Notes: generated by a model from the sequence alone, not told the origin. 8,489 nt of DNA from Actinomycetales bacterium (GCA_012799425.1 JAAZLF010000001.1:1-8489), one strand, 5' to 3'; shown: positions 1-5,910, numbered from the stretch's first letter. Numbers and translations: made by a program.

Positions 1-488
1 CCGAGGGACTGACGGATCGGCACGATGTCGTTGTCGATCGTCTTGGGCAGGCCCACGACCTGCATCTCGTGGCCGTTGTCGTGCAGGTACTCCGCCAGAT
101 CCGCGGCGGTGGTGTTGGTGTCGTCGCCGCCGATGGTGTGCAGCACGTCCACGCCGTCGGCCTTGAGCTTGTTCGCGGCGACCTCGAGGGCGTTCTCGCC
201 CTCCTGGATCAGGCCGCGCTCGACCAGGTCCGCGGTGTTGGTGAGCTTCACGCGGGAGTTGCCGATGGGGGAGCCGCCGTAGTTGTGCAGCAGGCCGGCC
301 TTCGCACGCACCTCGTCGTCCACCACGAGCTTCTCGCCGGAGAGCAGTCCCCAGTAGCCGTGCTTGTAGGCGATGATCTCGACGTCCGGCACCAGTTCGG
401 TGTAGCGCTCGATCAGTCCGCCGACGGCGGAGGAGAGGCAGGGGGCATAGCCACCGGCGGTCAGGAGGGCGACGCGCTTGACGGTCAT
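1..488 (-). CDS. pfp: Pyrophosphate-dependent 6-phosphofructokinase (PPi-PFK), N-terminal 162 residues, cut by window edge
   Basis: This enzyme phosphorylates fructose 6-phosphate to fructose 1,6-bisphosphate in glycolysis, in the cytoplasm, probably with pyrophosphate as donor. The ATG is at 488-486 and translation runs off the left edge. Visible motifs are the glycine-rich N-terminal loop TAGGYAPCLSSAVGG (residues 10-24), GNSR (77-80), GGDD (120-123) and PKTIDND (148-154). In the PFK superfamily, the second Asp of GGDD (Gly in ATP enzymes) together with the Lys of PKTIDND marks pyrophosphate users, so I infer PPi dependence; that makes the step reversible. The Shine-Dalgarno is weak: an AGGGA lies 11 bases before the ATG, inside a small palindrome. 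hisN lies upstream on the same strand, 203 bases away. The C-terminal half, which also helps set donor choice, is not visible. Confidence 0.9.
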   Translation of the reverse strand, partial: MTVKRVALLTAGGYAPCLSSAVGGLIERYTELVPDVEIIAYKHGYWGLLSGEKLVVDDEVRAKAGLLHNYGGSPIGNSRVKLTNTADLVERGLIQEGENALEVAANKLKADGVDVLHTIGGDDTNTTAADLAEYLHDNGHEMQVVGLPKTIDNDIVPIRQSL

Positions 489-491
489 AGG

Positions 492-503
492 GGGATGTAT
501 CCC
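492..503. repeat. 12-bp palindrome in the pfp ribosome-binding region
   Basis: GGGAT and ATCCC flank a 2-base centre and lie 4-15 bases before the pfp start codon, covering the only Shine-Dalgarno-like bases (AGGGA on the minus strand). It could be a small operator or a weak RNA hairpin, or chance in GC-rich DNA. Confidence 0.3.
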
Positions 504-531
504 TTCACGGTTCGGGGGTCACGACGCCACG

Positions 532-537
532 AGTCTA
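532..537 (-). promoter_or_regulatory. Candidate -10 element (TAGACT) for pfp
   Basis: TAGACT on the minus strand fits the actinobacterial housekeeping TAnnnT pattern and would start RNA near 525, giving a leader of about 37 bases before the pfp ATG. No convincing TTGACA-like -35 is seen 16-18 bases upstream, so this is tentative. Confidence 0.35.
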
Positions 538-578
538 CCGATCTCCGCGTCCGGACTCCTGTGGGTGGGCCCGTCGTG

Positions 579-624
579 GGATCCCGGCGGGATCCGAGCC
601 ACTTGCGCGCCGGGATCGGCTCGG
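579..624 (-). terminator. Overlapping inverted repeats downstream of hisN, possible terminator
   Basis: Two hairpins can form. One has 7-bp arms (CCGAGCC/GGCTCGG, 594-600 and 618-624) around a 17-base loop. The other is GGATCCC-GGC-GGGATCC (579-595). They share bases 594-595, and they lie about 70-110 bases beyond the hisN stop and before the pfp promoter region. There is no U-tract, so the terminator role is inferred. Confidence 0.35.
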
Positions 625-648
625 AATCAGCCGTGATCGTGGGCACAC

Positions 649-675
649 TGCGGTGCCTGCGGTGCCTGCGGTGGC
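649..675. repeat. Three tandem copies of a 9-bp unit (TGCGGTGCC)
   Basis: Two perfect copies of TGCGGTGCC (649-657 and 658-666) are followed by a third with one mismatch (667-675). The array lies just downstream of the hisN stop. Because the unit is a multiple of three and sits outside any gene, it is probably replication slippage; no function is evident. Confidence 0.6.
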
Positions 676-691
676 CGGTATCCCGGGGCGA

Positions 692-1483
692 TCAGGACCG
701 CGGCGCGAGGGCTTCGAGGATCTCCTCGTGCAGCATCCCGTTGGACGCCACGGCATCTCCGCCAAAGGGGCCGTCCTCGCCGTCGAGCGAGGTGAAGCGG
801 CCGCCCGCCTCCGTGACGATCGGGACCAGCGCGGCCATGTCGTGCAGCGCGAGCTCCGGTTCGCAGGCAACATCCACCGCGCCCTCGGCCACCAGCATGT
901 ACGACCAGAAGTCGCCATAGGCCCGGGTGCGCCAGAACCGTTGCATCAGGTTCAGCATCTGCGGCAGCCGCTCACGCTCCGCCCAGCCGTGCAGCGAGGA
1001 ATAGGACAGCGAGGCCTCGTCGACGCTGCCGACGGAGGAGACCTGCAGGCGGGAGGCGCTGTTGATGCGCGTGCCCGTCCAGGCGCCGGCCTCCTCTCCG
1101 CCCCACCAGCGGCGCCCCAGAGCCGGTGCGGAGACCAGGCCCACCACGGGCCGGCCGTCCTCGATCAGACCGATCAGGGTGCCCCACACCGGCACGCCGC
1201 GCACGAAGTTGCTGGTGCCGTCGATCGGATCGATCACCCATTGGCGCGGCGAGGAGCCGGTGGTCCCGAACTCCTCGCCGATCACCTGGTCGCGCGAGCG
1301 GGAGCGCGAGAGCTGCGAGCGCACCAGCTGCTCTGCGGCGCGGTCCGCATCGGTGACCTCGGTGAGGTCGGGCTTGGTGGAGACCTCGAGGTCCTGCGCT
1401 TTGAAACGGGACATCGTCAGCTGGTCCACGGCGTCGGCCAGCACATGGGCCAGGCGCAGGTCATCGGCGAATCGACTGGACAT
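692..1483 (-). CDS. hisN: Histidinol-phosphatase, inositol-monophosphatase family (HisN)
   Basis: This enzyme hydrolyses L-histidinol phosphate to histidinol, the penultimate stage of histidine synthesis; it is a metal-dependent cytoplasmic enzyme. The 263-residue product carries the family's metal-site motifs: GEE (69-71), WVIDPIDGT (82-90), and the last acidic motif as LHDMAAL (213-219, D215), where many relatives have Trp-Asp. The blocks RGVPVWGTLIGL, SYSSLHGW and AYGDFWSYMLVAEGAVD resemble actinobacterial HisN (as recalled for Mycobacterium tuberculosis Rv3137) more than generic inositol phosphatases. I chose ATG 1483 over an in-frame ATG at 1510 because the length then matches the roughly 260-residue family and a -10-like TAGTGT sits 7 bases upstream. 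rsgA precedes it by 98 bases on the same strand. A general inositol or sugar phosphatase role cannot be excluded. Confidence 0.88.
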   Translation of the reverse strand: MSSRFADDLRLAHVLADAVDQLTMSRFKAQDLEVSTKPDLTEVTDADRAAEQLVRSQLSRSRSRDQVIGEEFGTTGSSPRQWVIDPIDGTSNFVRGVPVWGTLIGLIEDGRPVVGLVSAPALGRRWWGGEEAGAWTGTRINSASRLQVSSVGSVDEASLSYSSLHGWAERERLPQMLNLMQRFWRTRAYGDFWSYMLVAEGAVDVACEPELALHDMAALVPIVTEAGGRFTSLDGEDGPFGGDAVASNGMLHEEILEALAPRS

Positions 1484-1490
1484 GCGCCCC

Positions 1491-1496
1491 ACACTA
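1491..1496 (-). promoter_or_regulatory. Candidate -10 element (TAGTGT) for a leaderless hisN transcript
   Basis: TAGTGT lies exactly 7 bases before the hisN ATG, so RNA would begin at or near the start codon. The 7 bases between (GGGGCGC) hold no good Shine-Dalgarno. This TAnnnT-N7-ATG layout is typical of leaderless actinobacterial genes. No clear -35 is present. Confidence 0.38.
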
Positions 1497-1581
1497 CGGG
1501 TCGAGAGCATCCGCTCCGGGCAGCGACGCGGAACCGCTCGACCCCTGCCTCACAGCGGGTGGCGCAGCACTCCGGCGCAGG

Positions 1582-2649
1582 TCACAGGTCCCAGGGATCG
1601 TTCTCCTGCAGCGCCTGCGCGAGTCGACGGTACGAGATCAGACGGGCGGGGCCGGCAGTTCCCGCGCGGCCGTCGGCGACCAGGGAGTCCAGAGCACAGT
1701 CGGGGGCGTCCTCGAGATGGGAGCAGCCGCGCGGGCACTGCTCGGCCAGCACCGAGAGGTCCGCGAAGGCGCCGATCAGCTCATCAGGATCTACGTGGCC
1801 CAGTCCGAAGGAGCGCACACCGGGGGTGTCGATCACCCATCCGTCGTCATCGGGCAGCTGCATCGCCAGGGCCGACGAGGAGGTGTGCCGGCCGCGCCCG
1901 GTGACATCGTTGACCACGCCGATCGCCCGATCGGTACCAGGGACCAGGGCGTTGAGCAGCGTCGACTTGCCCACGCCCGAATGGCCGACCAGGACACTGA
2001 CCCGGCCCGAGAGCCGCGCGCGCAGCTCCTCCAGGCCCACGATGCCGGGCTGCTGCGGGTCCGAGCCCTCCGCGGCGGGTTCCCTCCGTGTGACCACGTG
2101 GTCCAGGCCCAGCGGCGCGTAGGAGGTCAGGAAGCCCTCCGGGGAGCGCAGGTCGGTTTTGGTGAGCACCAGCAGCGCGTCGATCCCGGCCACGTAGGCC
2201 GCGACCAGGCAACGGTCGATCATCCCGCCGCGAGGCTCCGGGTTCTCGACGGCGGTGACCATCACCATCAGGTCCACGTTCGCGACCAGCGGCCGTTCGG
2301 TCGGGTCGTCGTCGTCGGCGCTGCGGCGCAGGAAGGAGCTGCGCTCGTGCACCCGCACGATCCGTGCGAGGGAGCCTTCCTGTCCCGAGACATCTCCGAC
2401 CATCCCCACCAGGTCGCCCGGGACGATGGGGGAGCGTCCCAGCTCGCGGGCGCGCATCGCGGTGACCGCGCGCTCCTGCGCGGTGCCCTCGCCGACGACG
2501 GTCCGCCACCGCCCGCGGTCCACGGAGACCACGCGGGCGGTGACGGCGTCCTCATGCTTGGGCCGGTCCTTCGTCCGAGGGCGGGAGCCGCGCCGGTTGG
2601 GGCGCACGCGCACATCGCTCTCGTCGTAGTCGCGCGCCGAGCGGCTCAC
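1582..2649 (-). CDS. rsgA: Ribosome small-subunit-dependent GTPase RsgA (YjeQ/EngC family)
   Basis: A circularly permuted GTPase that checks late maturation of the 30S ribosomal subunit. The 355-residue product has an OB-fold region (about 36-105), then the G motifs in permuted order: G4 TKTD (163-166), G1 GHSGVGKST (222-230), switch-I GRGRHTS (251-257), G3 DTPG (274-277). A zinc-finger helical domain follows, with C305, C309, H311 and C318. The CPRGC spacing (C-x3-C-x-H-x6-C) differs slightly from the enterobacterial form and is the usual actinobacterial style. The basic N-terminus (SARDYDESDVRVRPNRRG) is also typical. The start is GTG at 2649; it shares four bases with the end of aroA (GTGA), so translation is probably coupled. 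The frame stays open upstream to 2982, but that part lies inside aroA and is arginine/proline-rich out-of-frame sequence. Confidence 0.95.
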   Translation of the reverse strand: MSRSARDYDESDVRVRPNRRGSRPRTKDRPKHEDAVTARVVSVDRGRWRTVVGEGTAQERAVTAMRARELGRSPIVPGDLVGMVGDVSGQEGSLARIVRVHERSSFLRRSADDDDPTERPLVANVDLMVMVTAVENPEPRGGMIDRCLVAAYVAGIDALLVLTKTDLRSPEGFLTSYAPLGLDHVVTRREPAAEGSDPQQPGIVGLEELRARLSGRVSVLVGHSGVGKSTLLNALVPGTDRAIGVVNDVTGRGRHTSSSALAMQLPDDDGWVIDTPGVRSFGLGHVDPDELIGAFADLSVLAEQCPRGCSHLEDAPDCALDSLVADGRAGTAGPARLISYRRLAQALQENDPWDL

Positions 2650-3968
2650 GCGTCGTCCACCGCCGGTTCCGGGTGCAGCATCGCCAGCCACATCCCCACG
2701 AAGTCGGGGAGCGTCTTCTGCGTGGTGCCGATGTCCACCACGCGCAGGTTCGGCACGCGCAGCCCGATGATCGCACCGGCTGTGGCCATGCGGTGGTCCT
2801 CGTAGCTCTCGAACACCGCGCCCTCCAGCGGACCGGGATGGATCTCCAGGCCGTCCTCGAGCTCTACGGTGCGCGCCCCGAGCTTCGACAGCTCCGTGGC
2901 CAGCGCCTTGAGCCGGTCGGTCTCGTGACCGCGCAGGTGGGCGACGCCGGTGAGGCGGGAGGGGGAGTCCGCGAGGGCGCACAGCGCCGACATCGTGGGC
3001 ACGAGCTCCCCGACGGCGGACATATCCGCCTCGATGCCGCGGATCGTCCCCGTGCCGCGCACGCAGATCGACTCGTCCTCGCGCCAGACCTCAGCGCCCA
3101 TCCGGGTCAGCAGGTCGCGGTAGGAGTCGCCCGGCTGCGTGGTGGTCTCGGGCCAGTCGTCGACCGCGATCGTGCCCGCGGTGACCATCGCCGCCGCCAG
3201 GAACGGGCCGGAGTTCGACAGATCCGGCTCGATCGTCACCTGCACCGGACGGATCTCGCCGTGGCGGACGCTCCAGCTGTGACGGCCCTGCTCATCCACC
3301 TGGTGAGAAGCATCCACTCCTGCCTGTCGCAGCGTATCGAGGGTCATCTCGATGTGCGGCAGGGAGGGCAGCGCCTCGCCCACGTGCACCAGCTCGAGAT
3401 CCTGCTCCGCCCGTGCTGCGACCAACAGGGCGTTGGAGACGAACTGGCTGGAGGCCGACGCATCGACCTCCACGCGGCCGCCGCGCAGACGGCCGGTGCC
3501 GTGCACGGTCAGCGGCAGACGGCCGGGCTCACCGTGCTCGGTCACCTCGACGCCCTGCTGTCGCAGAACCTCGACGACCGCATCCATGGGGCGCGCCAGC
3601 GCCGCATCGTCACCGGTGAAGCGCACATCGCCGTGATGCAGCGCGGCGAGCATCGGCACGAAGCGCATCACCGTGCCGGCCAGACCGGTGTGGATCTCCA
3701 CAGGCTCCGCGGGATGCTCCGCAGGCGGAGGCAACGGCGTGACGTGCAGCGACCCATCCTTGACCTCGAGCACGGCACCCAGCCGCTCGAGAGCGTCCCG
3801 CATCAGGCGGGTGTCGCGGGACACGAGGGCACCGCGCAGCACAGAGGGCTCATCGGCGGCGGCGGCCAGCAGCATCCAGCGCGCCGTCAGCGACTTCGAA
3901 CCCGGGACCCGCACCAGGGCGTCGACCGGCTGGTCGGCGACGGGGGCGTTCCACAGCACCTCGGACAT
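2646..3968 (-). CDS. aroA: 3-phosphoshikimate 1-carboxyvinyltransferase (EPSP synthase)
   Basis: Joins shikimate 3-phosphate and phosphoenolpyruvate to give EPSP, the sixth step of the shikimate pathway to aromatic amino acids. The 440-residue length fits the family. Motifs in order: VPGSKSLTAR (21-30), TGLAGTVMRFVP (94-105), SSQFVSNALL (173-182), SNSGPFLAAAM (251-261), SAVGELVPTM (317-326), RGHETDRL (346-353) and YEDHRMATAG (389-398). The GLAGTVMRF loop, where Escherichia coli has GNAGTAMRP, and RGHETDRL are the actinobacterial form as I recall it. Two ATG codons stand side by side (3971 and 3968). GAGG ends 5 bases before the second and only 2 before the first, so I prefer 3968. The gene begins 7 bases after the DoxX-like gene and overlaps rsgA by 4 bases, indicating one operon. 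Confidence 0.95.
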   Translation of the reverse strand: MSEVLWNAPVADQPVDALVRVPGSKSLTARWMLLAAAADEPSVLRGALVSRDTRLMRDALERLGAVLEVKDGSLHVTPLPPPAEHPAEPVEIHTGLAGTVMRFVPMLAALHHGDVRFTGDDAALARPMDAVVEVLRQQGVEVTEHGEPGRLPLTVHGTGRLRGGRVEVDASASSQFVSNALLVAARAEQDLELVHVGEALPSLPHIEMTLDTLRQAGVDASHQVDEQGRHSWSVRHGEIRPVQVTIEPDLSNSGPFLAAAMVTAGTIAVDDWPETTTQPGDSYRDLLTRMGAEVWREDESICVRGTGTIRGIEADMSAVGELVPTMSALCALADSPSRLTGVAHLRGHETDRLKALATELSKLGARTVELEDGLEIHPGPLEGAVFESYEDHRMATAGAIIGLRVPNLRVVDIGTTQKTLPDFVGMWLAMLHPEPAVDDA

Positions 3969-3975
3969 CATCGCC

Positions 3976-4542
3976 TCAGCCCTGCTGGACGGAGAGCTGC
4001 TTCTGAGCGGACTGCACCGTCCCCTTCGCCTTCTTCTCCAGCTTGCCGGCCTTCTTCTCCAGTTCACGCTGCTTCGCTGCGGCCTTCTTCTGGCTGCGCT
4101 CGATGAAGCTGCTGGCGCGGTAGCCGAGCGAGGGCTTGCCGTCATGGTCGACCACGGCCAGGAGCACGCCGCCGAGGAGCCCGGCGTCGGTGAGGATGGA
4201 CTGGACCTCCTGGGTCAGCTCCTCGCCACGCAGCTCCCAGACCTTCTTGCGACCGGCCCAGCCGACCGAGGTGGTCAGCAGCAGGGTCGCCGCGGCGGTG
4301 CGGGGGTAGCGGTTGGTGGCGTAGAGGATCCCGGCGCCGGCCGCGATCGCTCCGGTCGCCCGCACGACGGTGCGGACGTCGACGAAGCCCGGGGTCGAGG
4401 TCTTGCCCAGGGCCGAGTCGACCGCGTCGAAGGCCTGGGGGTAGACATCGATCTCCCGCTCGGGGTGCAGTGCGGTGCGCACGCCCTCGAAGATGAAGGG
4501 GGCGGCGAGCAGCGGTCGTGCGATGCGACGAACCAGGGCCAT
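3976..4542 (-). CDS. DoxX-like integral membrane protein with lysine-rich C-terminal tail
   Basis: The 188-residue product starts MALVRRIARPLLAAPFIFEG, the typical opening of DoxX-family proteins. Likely membrane helices are at about 8-24, 62-77, 82-98 and 116-132, the usual four-helix size. After residue 145 comes a polar tail rich in Lys, Glu and Gln (RSQKKAAAKQRELEKKAGKLEKKAK, seen in 149-173 in overlapping pieces) that could form a coiled coil in the cytoplasm. ATG 4542 has a GAGGA four bases upstream; a longer frame to 4692 runs into the divergent promoter region and is rejected. It is the first gene of the aroA-rsgA cluster and is divergent from sigR. In M. tuberculosis a DoxX protein works with superoxide dismutase and a thiosulfate sulfurtransferase in oxidative-stress resistance; a redox role here is inference from family and neighbours. 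Confidence 0.8.
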   Translation of the reverse strand: MALVRRIARPLLAAPFIFEGVRTALHPEREIDVYPQAFDAVDSALGKTSTPGFVDVRTVVRATGAIAAGAGILYATNRYPRTAAATLLLTTSVGWAGRKKVWELRGEELTQEVQSILTDAGLLGGVLLAVVDHDGKPSLGYRASSFIERSQKKAAAKQRELEKKAGKLEKKAKGTVQSAQKQLSVQQG

Positions 4543-4579
4543 GGTGTCCTCACGTTCTTGACGGGGGTGTCGGCAGATC

Positions 4580-4610
4580 CGGTGATCCGGCCGTGTCCGG
4601 CAGGTCACCG
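4580..4610 (-). repeat. Inverted repeat at the predicted 5' end of the DoxX-gene transcript
   Basis: On the minus strand, CGGTGA (4610-4605) pairs with TCACCG (4585-4580). Inside lies a smaller hairpin, GCCG-GACA-CGGC. If the TAGTCT at 4617-4622 is the -10, the RNA would begin almost exactly at this structure, so it could stabilise the transcript's 5' end. It may equally be an operator or chance. Confidence 0.35.
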
Positions 4611-4616
4611 ACGTCC

Positions 4617-4622
4617 AGACTA
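4617..4622 (-). promoter_or_regulatory. Candidate -10 element (TAGTCT) for the doxX-like/aroA/rsgA cluster
   Basis: TAGTCT on the minus strand fits TAnnnT and predicts a start near 4610 with a leader of about 68 bases. No good -35 is seen. It lies only 8 bases from the -35 of the divergent SigR promoter, so the two polymerases might compete or influence each other. Confidence 0.33.
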
Positions 4623-4630
4623 CAGCGGAG

Positions 4631-4656
4631 GGAACATCCCACGGGGCGCACGCGTT
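4631..4656 (+). promoter_or_regulatory. SigR/SigH-type promoter upstream of sigR (autoregulatory)
   Basis: GGAAC (4631-4635), an 18-base spacer, then GTT (4654-4656; CGTT from 4653) matches the SigR/SigH consensus GGAA(T/C)-N18-GTT known from Streptomyces and Mycobacterium thiol-stress regulons. The predicted start is near 4662-4666, about 135 bases before the sigR ATG and upstream of an alternative in-frame ATG at 4740. I found no equally good match elsewhere in the window. Positive autoregulation of sigR from such a promoter is established in Streptomyces and inferred here. Confidence 0.78.
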
Positions 4657-4799
4657 GCACCCGGTGGCGAATCGGTCAGGACTGCCGATCATGACCCGGG
4701 TGAGCCGAGGTCGGCCGTGGCCGGGAGAGGGGACGATGCATGACCGCAGGAGTGATCGAAGGCGCTCCGCACCGGGTGGGTGGCGTAGGTTGGAGGGCG

Positions 4800-5513
4800 A
4801 TGACCCAGACAGATCCCACCCCGAGCCCCGACGCGGGCCCTCCGGGCGTCGACGGCGCCGCCGCCGGCCCGGTCCTGGATGATGCCGCGGATTTCGACTT
4901 CGAGTCCGAGGCGCTGTCTCATCTGGACTCCCTCTACGGCGGTGCTCTGCGGATGACCCGCAACCCCCATGACGCCGAGGACCTGGTCCAGGACACCTTC
5001 GTCAAGGCCTTCCGGGCCCGGGACCGGTTCACCCCCGGCACGAACATGCGGGCGTGGCTGTACCGGATCATGACCAACAGCTACATCTCGATCTATCGCA
5101 AGAAGCAGCGCCGGCCCAAGGAGGCCTGGACCGACACGGTCGAGGACTGGCAGCTGGCCGAGGTCGCAGGGCACACCAGCAGCGGCCTGCGCTCTGCCGA
5201 GACCGAGGTGCTGGACACCCTGCCGGATTCTGCGGTCAAGGAAGCGCTCGGCGAGCTGCGCGAGGACTACCGCATCGCGGTCTACCTCGCCGACGTCGAG
5301 GGCTTCGCCTACAAGGAGATCGCCGAGATCATGGACACTCCGATCGGCACGGTGATGTCGCGCCTGCACCGGGGCCGGCGTCAGCTGCGCGAGATGCTCT
5401 CCGACTACGCCTACCGCAGCGGTTTCCTGCGCGAGCAGCCCCAGACCGCGAGCGCCGGCCCTGCCCGGGCCGGCACCAGCACCCCAGCGAAGGAACGGGA
5501 GGAGGAACGATGA
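4800..5513 (+). CDS. sigR: ECF sigma factor of the SigR/SigH (RpoE-like) thiol-stress family
   Basis: Directs RNA polymerase to thiol-oxidative-stress promoters (thioredoxin, mycothiol and proteolysis genes in relatives). The 237-residue product has sigma region 2 at about 35-105, with [17 protein letters not shown] (57-73) and [21 protein letters not shown] (pieces within 82-102), and region 4 at about 143-202, with [20 protein letters not shown] and the recognition helix [19 protein letters not shown] (180-198). The first 30 residues and the last 27 (rich in Ala, Pro, Glu) look disordered. ATG 4800 has a GGAGG three bases upstream; a second in-frame ATG at 4740 would add 20 residues. rsrA overlaps its stop by 4 bases, so the pair is translationally coupled. 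The promoter at 4631-4656 implies self-activation. Cytoplasmic, held inactive by RsrA. Confidence 0.93.
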   Translation: MTQTDPTPSPDAGPPGVDGAAAGPVLDDAADFDFESEALSHLDSLYGGALRMTRNPHDAEDLVQDTFVKAFRARDRFTPGTNMRAWLYRIMTNSYISIYRKKQRRPKEAWTDTVEDWQLAEVAGHTSSGLRSAETEVLDTLPDSAVKEALGELREDYRIAVYLADVEGFAYKEIAEIMDTPIGTVMSRLHRGRRQLREMLSDYAYRSGFLREQPQTASAGPARAGTSTPAKEREEER

Positions 5514-5851
5514 GCCACAGCGACCCCGCACAGCAGAGCACCCCGCGCACGGGTCAGGATCTGCGCTATGGGCTGGAGGGAGCGCTCGATGGAGAGCTGC
5601 CCCGCGACCTGGTCGAACGGATGCGCCGGCACACGGCGGAATGCCCCGAGTGCCTCGAGGAGTGGGAGCATGTGCGCCTGATGAAGGAGCTGGTGCGTCG
5701 CAGCTGCACCGACCGCGCCCCCTCGGCGCTGCGCGAGCGCATCGCCGTGCAGTGCCGCACCGTCTCGGTCACCCGCACCGAGAGCGAGGACGGCACGGTC
5801 CGGGTGACGACCACCTCGACCACCACTCGCCGCACGTACCCCGCCCCCTGA
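5510..5851 (+). CDS. rsrA: Zinc-containing anti-sigma factor (ZAS), RsrA/RshA type, lacking the N-terminal trigger cysteine
   Basis: Binds and inhibits SigR; in relatives, oxidation forms a disulfide, expels zinc and frees the sigma factor. The 113-residue product keeps the ZAS signature H41-x3-C45-x2-C48 after [16 protein letters not shown], followed by the conserved [10 protein letters not shown] (57-66) and APSALRERI. In Streptomyces RsrA and M. tuberculosis RshA a cysteine lies 11 residues before the LDxE segment and pairs with the last motif cysteine. Here that position is Gly15, and there is no cysteine in residues 1-44. Other cysteines are C66 and C82. The Thr/Arg-rich tail (96-113) looks unstructured. 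The ATG overlaps the sigR stop (ATGA), and a strong GGAGG lies four bases upstream. Family assignment is firm; the redox mechanism is uncertain. Confidence 0.9.
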   Translation: MSHSDPAQQSTPRTGQDLRYGLEGALDGELPRDLVERMRRHTAECPECLEEWEHVRLMKELVRRSCTDRAPSALRERIAVQCRTVSVTRTESEDGTVRVTTTSTTTRRTYPAP

Positions 5852-5872
5852 GCGTCGCCGGCTCCAGGACAT

Positions 5873-5910
5873 GACGAAGGGCCCCTCCCGCGCGGGAGGG
5901 GCCCTTCGTC
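5873..5910. terminator. Bidirectional terminator between convergent rsrA and bL37-like gene
   Basis: A perfect 38-base palindrome: each 19-base arm (GACGAAGGGCCCCTCCCGC and its complement) pairs without a mismatch. It begins 21 bases after the rsrA stop and ends 24 bases after the bL37-like stop, so both genes run into it. Neither side has a strong U-tract, as is common in high-GC actinobacteria. Confidence 0.85.

Noticed and set aside
1530..1555. GGAAC at 1530-1534 as a second SigR promoter
   Set aside because: At the 18-base spacing the -10 would be CAG, not GTT, and it lies on the strand opposite to the genes around it. GGAAT at 623-627 and GGAAC at 6033-6037 fail in the same way.
653..2122. 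Plus-strand open frame (489 codons) across hisN and into rsgA
   Set aside because: It spans two genuine genes on the other strand and the gap between them, with low-complexity Arg/Gly/His sequence typical of shadows.
1717..2805. Plus-strand open frame (362 codons) antisense to rsgA
   Set aside because: No family motif, no ribosome-binding site, and it mirrors the third-position GC bias of rsgA on the other strand.
2650..2982. N-terminal extension of rsgA to 2982
   Set aside because: The extra 111 residues overlap aroA out of frame and are Arg/Pro-rich; family members start near the SARDYDESDV segment, and GTG 2649 fits.
2673..4106. Long plus-strand open frame (477 codons) antisense to aroA and the DoxX-like gene
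   Set aside because: Its translation is rich in His, Arg, Gln and Gly without recognisable motifs, as expected from the complement of high-GC coding DNA; the minus strand holds clear aroA motifs over the same bases.
3972..4145. N-terminal extension of aroA to 4145
   Set aside because: The extra residues are Arg/Ser-rich, lie within the DoxX-like coding sequence in another frame, and precede the usual EPSP-synthase N-terminus.
4689..5531. Minus-strand open frame (280 codons) antisense to sigR
   Set aside because: The plus strand encodes a complete sigma factor with regions 2 and 4 here; the antisense product has no recognisable domain.
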